NCBI RefSeq assembly: GCF_014641195.1
Contig: NZ_BMHQ01000004.1
Location: 1 to 64,000, forward strand
Length of the DNA stretch: 64,000 bases
Source: Marinithermofilum abyssi
GTDB lineage: Bacteria > Bacillota > Bacilli > Thermoactinomycetales > DSM-45169
Direction: 5' to 3'
In this document: in pieces, positions 59,632-64,000 of the stretch
How the letters are laid out: the number at the start of each line of letters is the position of its first letter
Numbering within the stretch: the first letter of the stretch is position 1
Position numbers and translations under genes: made by a program
The notes under the pieces: model-generated
The model's input: the letters and a program-made list of their open reading frames with translations, nothing else
What the model was told of the DNA's origin: nothing
Databases searched by the model: none

Positions 59632-60362
59632 ATGAACAAGCAAAAGCAACGACTTCTCCCGTTGGCCGCTTGTACGGTCTGGGTGTGGGTCCGGGGGATC
59701 CGGAGCTGATTACGGTGAAAGCTTTTCGCGTGATGAAGGAAACCCCGGTCATCGCTTATCCAAAAAAACGTATGGGTGGGAAAAGCTACGCTCTCACTAT
59801 TGCCGAAACCTACGTCAACCCGGTGGAAAAAGAGATGCTGGGGCTGATCTTCCCCATGACCCGCGACCGGGATGTATTGGAACGGGAGTGGGATCAAGCG
59901 GTGGATGCCGTCTGGGAGCACCTTTCCCAAGGCAAGGACGTGGCTTTTGTGACGGAAGGGGATCCCCTTTTGTACAGCACCTTCATCCATCTGAGCCGTC
60001 GGCTGAAGGAGCGATATCCGGCCGTGGAAGTCTCCTCGGTGCCGGGGATTTCGTCGATCAACGGAGCCGCTTCCCGTCTGGATCTGCCGTTGGCCGACGG
60101 AGATGAACAGGTAGCCATCGTGCCCGCGACGGAAGAACGGGAGCGGATGGCAAAAGCTTTGCGGGATCATGATGCAGTGGTCTTTTTGAAGGTAGCCAAA
60201 GTGATGGACCTGATCCTGGACTTGCTCGAGGAACTGGACCTGATTGACAAGGCCATGGTGGCAACCAAAGTTACCTCTGACGAGGAAGTTGTCTGGAAGA
60301 ACGTCACCGAGTTACGGGGACAAAATCCCGGCTATCTCACATTAATGGTGGTGAGAAAATGA
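59628..60362 (+). CDS. cbiL: cobalt-factor II C20-methyltransferase
   Basis: A 244-residue SAM-dependent tetrapyrrole methylase. The N-terminal loop is LGVGPGDPELITVKA; TEGDPLLYSTFIHLSRRL and SVPGISSINGAASRLDLPLA are typical of CbiL/CobI. GAGAGGGAAAAGGA precedes the ATG, and both ends overlap the neighbouring genes by four bases. It adds the C20 methyl group after cobalt insertion. Confidence 0.93.
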   Translation: MNEQAKATTSPVGRLYGLGVGPGDPELITVKAFRVMKETPVIAYPKKRMGGKSYALTIAETYVNPVEKEMLGLIFPMTRDRDVLEREWDQAVDAVWEHLSQGKDVAFVTEGDPLLYSTFIHLSRRLKERYPAVEVSSVPGISSINGAASRLDLPLADGDEQVAIVPATEERERMAKALRDHDAVVFLKVAKVMDLILDLLEELDLIDKAMVATKVTSDEEVVWKNVTELRGQNPGYLTLMVVRK

Positions 60363-61156
60363 ACAACCTCGAAGCGAAAGTGTATATTGTCGGTGCCGGA
60401 CCAGGGGATCCGGACTTGATCACGCTCAAAGGAGAACGGATTTTGCGGGAGGCGGATGTCATCCTCTATACCGATTCCCTGGTCAGTGAGGAACTGATCG
60501 CCCGCGCCCGGGCCGATGCGATGATCCTGAAAAGCGCGGGAATGGCCCTGGAAGAAATCGTGGAAACAATGGTCACCCATGTGCAACAGGGCAAAAGCGT
60601 GGCCCGCATACATACCGGGGACCCGGCGGTGTACGGGGCCATTTTTGAACAGATGGTCCAGCTGAAAAAGCATGGCGTCCCCTTTGAAATCGTACCCGGG
60701 GTCAGTTCCGTCTTTGCCTCTGCCGCGGTGCTGGGGGCGGAATTGACGGTTCCCGGACTCACCCAAACGGTGATCCTGACCCGTGCGGAAGGAAGAACGC
60801 CGGTCCCGGAAAAGGAAAAGCTGAAAGATTTGGCTGCCCACCATGCGACATTGGCTCTCTTTTTGAGTGCCACCCTGACCAAAAAAGTGGTCCGGGAGCT
60901 GCTGGAAGCCGGGTGGTCCCAAGATACGCCGGTGGCAGTGGTTCAGCGGGCGACCTGGCCGGATCAGCGCATTGTCCGTTCCACCTTGAGTCGGTTGGAC
61001 GAAGATATGCGCCAAAACGGCATCCGCAGCCACGCCATGATCCTGGCCGGTTGGGCTTTGGATGAGCACCTCGGGGAAAAAGGAGATGCCCTGCGCTCCA
61101 AGTTGTATGATAAAACCTTTACCCATGGATACCGGAAGGGGGCAGGTGTTCGATGA
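60359..61156 (+). CDS. cbiF: cobalt-precorrin-4 C11-methyltransferase
   Basis: A 265-residue SAM-dependent methylase. YIVGAGPGDPDLITLKG, RIHTGDPAVYGAIFEQM, VPGVSSVFASAAVLGAELT and TRAEGRTPVP are the CbiF/CobM hallmarks. The ATG overlaps the cbiL stop and its own stop overlaps cbiG. Length is normal. Confidence 0.94.
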   Translation: MNNLEAKVYIVGAGPGDPDLITLKGERILREADVILYTDSLVSEELIARARADAMILKSAGMALEEIVETMVTHVQQGKSVARIHTGDPAVYGAIFEQMVQLKKHGVPFEIVPGVSSVFASAAVLGAELTVPGLTQTVILTRAEGRTPVPEKEKLKDLAAHHATLALFLSATLTKKVVRELLEAGWSQDTPVAVVQRATWPDQRIVRSTLSRLDEDMRQNGIRSHAMILAGWALDEHLGEKGDALRSKLYDKTFTHGYRKGAGVR

Positions 61157-62262
61157 GTGAAAGAGTGGCTGTTGTGGCCATTACCAAGCACGGGGTGGAA
61201 ATGGGAAGAGAGTTGGCGGAGAAACTGCCTGCAAGTTCGTTGTACTACATGGATAAATTCCGGCAGGGAGATGAAGAGGAGCGGAGGATTTCCCTTTTCT
61301 CCGGATCGGTGCGCAAAATTCTGCCCGATCTGTTCCAACAATACGACGGCATCATCCTCTTTATCTCCCTGGGAGCCGTCGTGCGGATGATCGCTCCCAT
61401 TTTGAAAGATAAAAAGACGGACCCCGCAGTGGTGGTGGTGGATGACCGCGGGGAACACGCCATCAGCGTCTTGTCGGGCCATTTGGGGGGAGCCAACGAA
61501 CTGACCCGCCGGGTAGCCGGTGCCTTGGGGGCGAAACCGGTGATCACCACGGCTTCGGATGTGCAACAGACGATCCCGGTGGATTTGTTCGGTCGTTCTT
61601 TCGGCTGGGAGATTGAGAGTTTTGACCGGGCGACCCCCGTCAGTGCCGCCGTGGTAAATGAGGAGCCGGTGGTTCTCATACAGGAGTCGGGAGAGACGGG
61701 ATGGTGGCCCTACCAAAGACCGCTTCCATCCCATATCCGTGTCTGCCGGTCCACGGAAGAGGCGTGGAATCTCTCTTTTCAGGCGGCGCTGGTCGTTACG
61801 CACCGGTTGTTGACCCCGGAAGAGGAGGAGCGGTTTCTCTCCAACGGTGTTCTTTACCGGCCCAAAGTGATTGTACTGGGGATCGGATGCAACCGGGGAA
61901 CATCGATGGAAGAGATCGAAGAGGTGGTGCTCACTACCTTAAAAGAGGAGAGACTGGCACTGAAAAGTGTGCGGAATCTTGCGACGATCCATTTAAAAAA
62001 GGATGAGCCGGGCCTGCTCTCCCTGGCGGAGAAGTACGGTTGGGACCTGGAGATTTACACCCCGGATGAGTTGAATACGGTCCCCTTAAAAAACCCCTCG
62101 GAAACGGTATATCAGTATACCGGTGCCTATGGAGTGAGCGAACCCGCCGCTCTGCTTTCCGCCGGGAGCCGGGAGCCGCTACTGGAGAAAAAGAAATCCG
62201 GCAATGTCACCATTTCCATTGCCCTGGTGGAGCACGGAGCAAAAGAGGAGGCGGTTCGATGA
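61153..62262 (+). CDS. cbiG: cobalt-precorrin-5A hydrolase
   Basis: A 369-residue CbiG. The N-terminal domain has VAITKHGVEMGRELAEKL and IILFISLGAVVRMIAPIL. The middle has DDRGEHAISVLSGHLGGANE, and the C-terminal domain VLGIGCNRGTSMEEIEE. It opens the lactone and releases the C20 fragment as acetaldehyde, a step specific to the anaerobic route. It overlaps both neighbours by four bases. Confidence 0.93.
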   Translation: MSERVAVVAITKHGVEMGRELAEKLPASSLYYMDKFRQGDEEERRISLFSGSVRKILPDLFQQYDGIILFISLGAVVRMIAPILKDKKTDPAVVVVDDRGEHAISVLSGHLGGANELTRRVAGALGAKPVITTASDVQQTIPVDLFGRSFGWEIESFDRATPVSAAVVNEEPVVLIQESGETGWWPYQRPLPSHIRVCRSTEEAWNLSFQAALVVTHRLLTPEEEERFLSNGVLYRPKVIVLGIGCNRGTSMEEIEEVVLTTLKEERLALKSVRNLATIHLKKDEPGLLSLAEKYGWDLEIYTPDELNTVPLKNPSETVYQYTGAYGVSEPAALLSAGSREPLLEKKKSGNVTISIALVEHGAKEEAVR

Positions 62263-63668
62263 CCCAGGTGCACCGTCCCCGTCTGGTGATTGCCGGAACC
62301 GGCAGCGGTGTCGGCAAAACCACGCTGACTTTGGGATTGTTGGCTGCTTTCACCCGGCGCGACCATCAGGTGCAGGGGTTCAAAGTAGGGCCGGATTATA
62401 TTGATCCCAGTTATCACACCGCCGTCACCGGTCGTCCTTCCCGTAATCTGGATACCTGGATGATATCGCCGGACCGGATGGTCGAAACCTTCCTTCGGGG
62501 GAGCGAGGAAGCCGACTTGTCCATCATAGAGGGGGTTATGGGGATGTACGACGGCAAAAATCCCCTCAGTGACGAAGGCAGTACCGCAGACATTGCGATG
62601 CGTTTGGAGAGTCCCGTGGTTCTGGTGGTGAACATCCACAGCATGGCCCGGAGTGCTGCCGCTGTGGTGCTGGGGTATCAGCACCTGCAACCCCGAGTGC
62701 GGATCGCGGGGGTGATTCTGAACCGGGCGGGAAGTGAAGGGCACTACCAACTCGCCAAGGCGGCCATTGAACAGGAGTGCGGCGTTCCAGTGGTCGGTTG
62801 GCTGGGTCGGGATGAAACGCTGTCCATTCCTGAACGGCATCTGGGCCTCATTCCGGCTATGGAACGGGGAGAGCTGGACTCCTTGTTTGGACGCTTGGCG
62901 GACGCCGTGGAAAAAACGGTCGATTTGGATTCTCTGGAAAAACTGGCATCTCAAGCACCGGCACTTGAAAAGCCGGCTTTCTCCCTTTTCAGTGCCCGTT
63001 CACACAAAGGGAATGCTCCAGTTATCGCCGTGGCGCGAGATGCGGCTTTCAACTTTTATTATCCCGAAAACCTGGAGCTGTTGGAGCATTACGGCGCCAA
63101 GCTTCAGTTTTTCCGTCCGTTGGAGGGAGAAGCGGTACCCGAAGAGGCAGACGGACTGATGATCGGCGGCGGTTTTCCCGAAGAGTTTGTAAAGGAATTG
63201 GCTGGGGACACAGCGGTCAAAGAATCTTTCCGGCAACGAATGGGTGAAGGGTTGCCCACCTATGCCGAATGCGGCGGGTATATGTATCTTTGCGAAGAGA
63301 TTGTGACTGGTGAGGGAGAAGCATTTCCCATGGTGGGTGTGATCCCTGCCCGGGTTCGGATGCAAAAGCGGCTGGCTGCTTTGGGGTATCGGGAAGTTCG
63401 TGCTCTGTCCGATACCGTATTGCTGAAAAAAGGGGAGACAGCACGCGGACATGAGTTTCACTATTCCACACTCTTCTGGAACGAGGCGGACCCTGCCCAT
63501 GCGTATGAAGTCAAGGGCCGGAGAGGAAAAAAGAAGGAAGGGGTTGTTGCGGGCAACTTGTTGGCCGGATATACGCACCTTCACTTTGCTTCCAATCCGT
63601 CGATGGCTGAGCGATGGGTGGAGACCTGCCGACAGTACCATGTGACCCGTTGCAACCAGATACGTTGA
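62259..63668 (+). CDS. cbiA: cobyrinate a,c-diamide synthase
   Basis: A 469-residue CbiA. The N-terminal ATP-binding domain has IAGTGSGVGKTTLTLGL, FKVGPDYIDPSYH and EGVMGMYDGK. The C-terminal class I glutamine amidotransferase-like domain has its Cys in AECGGYMYL and GHEFHYSTLF. It amidates the a and c side chains. It is the last gene of the operon seen here. cbiB, cobU, cobS and cobT, needed for nucleotide loop assembly, do not follow within the window. Confidence 0.95.
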   Translation: MTQVHRPRLVIAGTGSGVGKTTLTLGLLAAFTRRDHQVQGFKVGPDYIDPSYHTAVTGRPSRNLDTWMISPDRMVETFLRGSEEADLSIIEGVMGMYDGKNPLSDEGSTADIAMRLESPVVLVVNIHSMARSAAAVVLGYQHLQPRVRIAGVILNRAGSEGHYQLAKAAIEQECGVPVVGWLGRDETLSIPERHLGLIPAMERGELDSLFGRLADAVEKTVDLDSLEKLASQAPALEKPAFSLFSARSHKGNAPVIAVARDAAFNFYYPENLELLEHYGAKLQFFRPLEGEAVPEEADGLMIGGGFPEEFVKELAGDTAVKESFRQRMGEGLPTYAECGGYMYLCEEIVTGEGEAFPMVGVIPARVRMQKRLAALGYREVRALSDTVLLKKGETARGHEFHYSTLFWNEADPAHAYEVKGRRGKKKEGVVAGNLLAGYTHLHFASNPSMAERWVETCRQYHVTRCNQIR

Positions 63669-63729
63669 AGGAACAGCACTCCAAGCGAAGTGATTCTGTT
63701 TCGTCTGGATAGAACTTGTCAAGAAGAGG

Positions 63730-63751
63730 GCGGCCGGGAATTACCGGCCGC
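63730..63751 (+). terminator. GC-rich hairpin after the B12 operon
   Basis: GCGGCCGG (63730-63737) and CCGGCCGC (63744-63751) form a perfect eight-base-pair stem with a six-base loop. No T-run follows, so it may slow or stabilise transcripts more than terminate them. Confidence 0.45.
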
Positions 63752-64000
63752 TGAGGCTGATGACAAAGGTAGAATATATCTCTGAAACGTTGTTTTTCAC
63801 TTCCGGAGAGGAACAGAGTACCTGTTAGACCTAGCAGAGGAGGCTGTCATGCCGTGCTCATTCGGTCCAGAAACATGTATTGCACTCCTAAGGAAGGTTG
63901 TAGCTGTTTTGGATGCGGGTGTCTTATCTTTATGATCCTATTTTTTTGTTCATGTGGTTTGTCGATCAGTGGTTTTTCATGGTTTAAGTTATGGAGTAAC
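63752..64000. other. right edge, two very short candidate frames
   Basis: No standard gene is seen after cbiA. Two tiny forward frames deserve mention. ATG at 63849, behind AGAGGAGG, gives 28 residues starting MPCSFGPETC (stop 63933-63935). ATG at 63913 gives 24 hydrophobic residues (MRVSYLYDPIFLFMWFVDQW and four more; stop 63985-63987) but has no close ribosome binding site. Neither is recognised. Confidence 0.3.

Noticed and set aside
1-64000. CRISPR array, prophage or defence island
   Set aside because: I saw no regularly spaced repeats, no integrase or phage structural genes and no restriction-modification genes; YhaO/YhaN is the nearest thing to a defence-linked pair.

Overview
The window reads as chromosomal DNA of a moderately GC-rich, spore-forming Gram-positive bacterium of the order Bacillales. 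Thermoactinomycetaceae is my best guess at family level, but that is an inference from gene content and base composition and rests on no search. Supporting signs are a CotF-type coat protein, a YheC/YheD-type coat-associated protein, strong AGGAGG ribosome binding sites with frequent GTG and TTG starts, the AddAB and YhaO/YhaN repair genes, a hisS T-box, 6S RNA just after aspS, and the rarA, cymR, iscS neighbourhood known from Bacillus. I see no rRNA, tRNA, CRISPR array, prophage or intact transposase gene.

Layout. From 1 to 15.3 kb lie housekeeping and unknown genes: ferritin-like protein, DUF2339 membrane protein, 2-hydroxyacid dehydrogenase, CPBP protease, greA, the yhaO-yhaN nuclease/ATPase pair, a Nudix hydrolase, mnmH, a truncated haemoglobin and a Crp/Fnr regulator. 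From 15.4 to 22.2 kb is addBA. Next comes a compact structured RNA of unknown identity (22288-22486) with its own promoter-like and terminator sequences, then a class A penicillin-binding protein. From 25.3 to 46.8 kb the Bacillus-type backbone rel-dtd ... hisS-aspS-6S RNA ... rarA ... cymR-iscS runs through, interrupted by tkt, acyP, dedA, hemZ, glpQ, a yheC-like gene, a threonine synthase-like gene, a nucleotidase, cotF and yczE. An lrgAB-type holin/antiholin pair follows.

From 48.0 to 63.7 kb is an anaerobic (early cobalt insertion) cobalamin operon behind a B12 riboswitch: cobA-hemD fusion, a NiCoT-family transporter, cbiP, the ATP:cob(I)alamin adenosyltransferase, then cbiH60-cbiX-cbiJ-cbiC-cbiD-cbiET-cbiL-cbiF-cbiG-cbiA. 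The second block has the order known from the Bacillus megaterium cobI operon. Most of its genes overlap or nearly touch. A hairpin-rich repeat interrupts the operon at 52.9-53.1 kb. The same repeat family recurs near 24.7 and 42.2 kb.

The points most worth a second look are the structured RNA before the penicillin-binding protein gene, the dispersed hairpin repeat family, the AddAB pair in which both nuclease domains carry four-cysteine (Fe-S staple) motifs while AddB lacks a Walker A motif, the Crp/Fnr-type class II promoter layout before the globin gene, a Cys-Cys leader peptide coupled to hemZ, and several small genes (15132-15296, 31615-31779, 37314-37454) that are easily missed.
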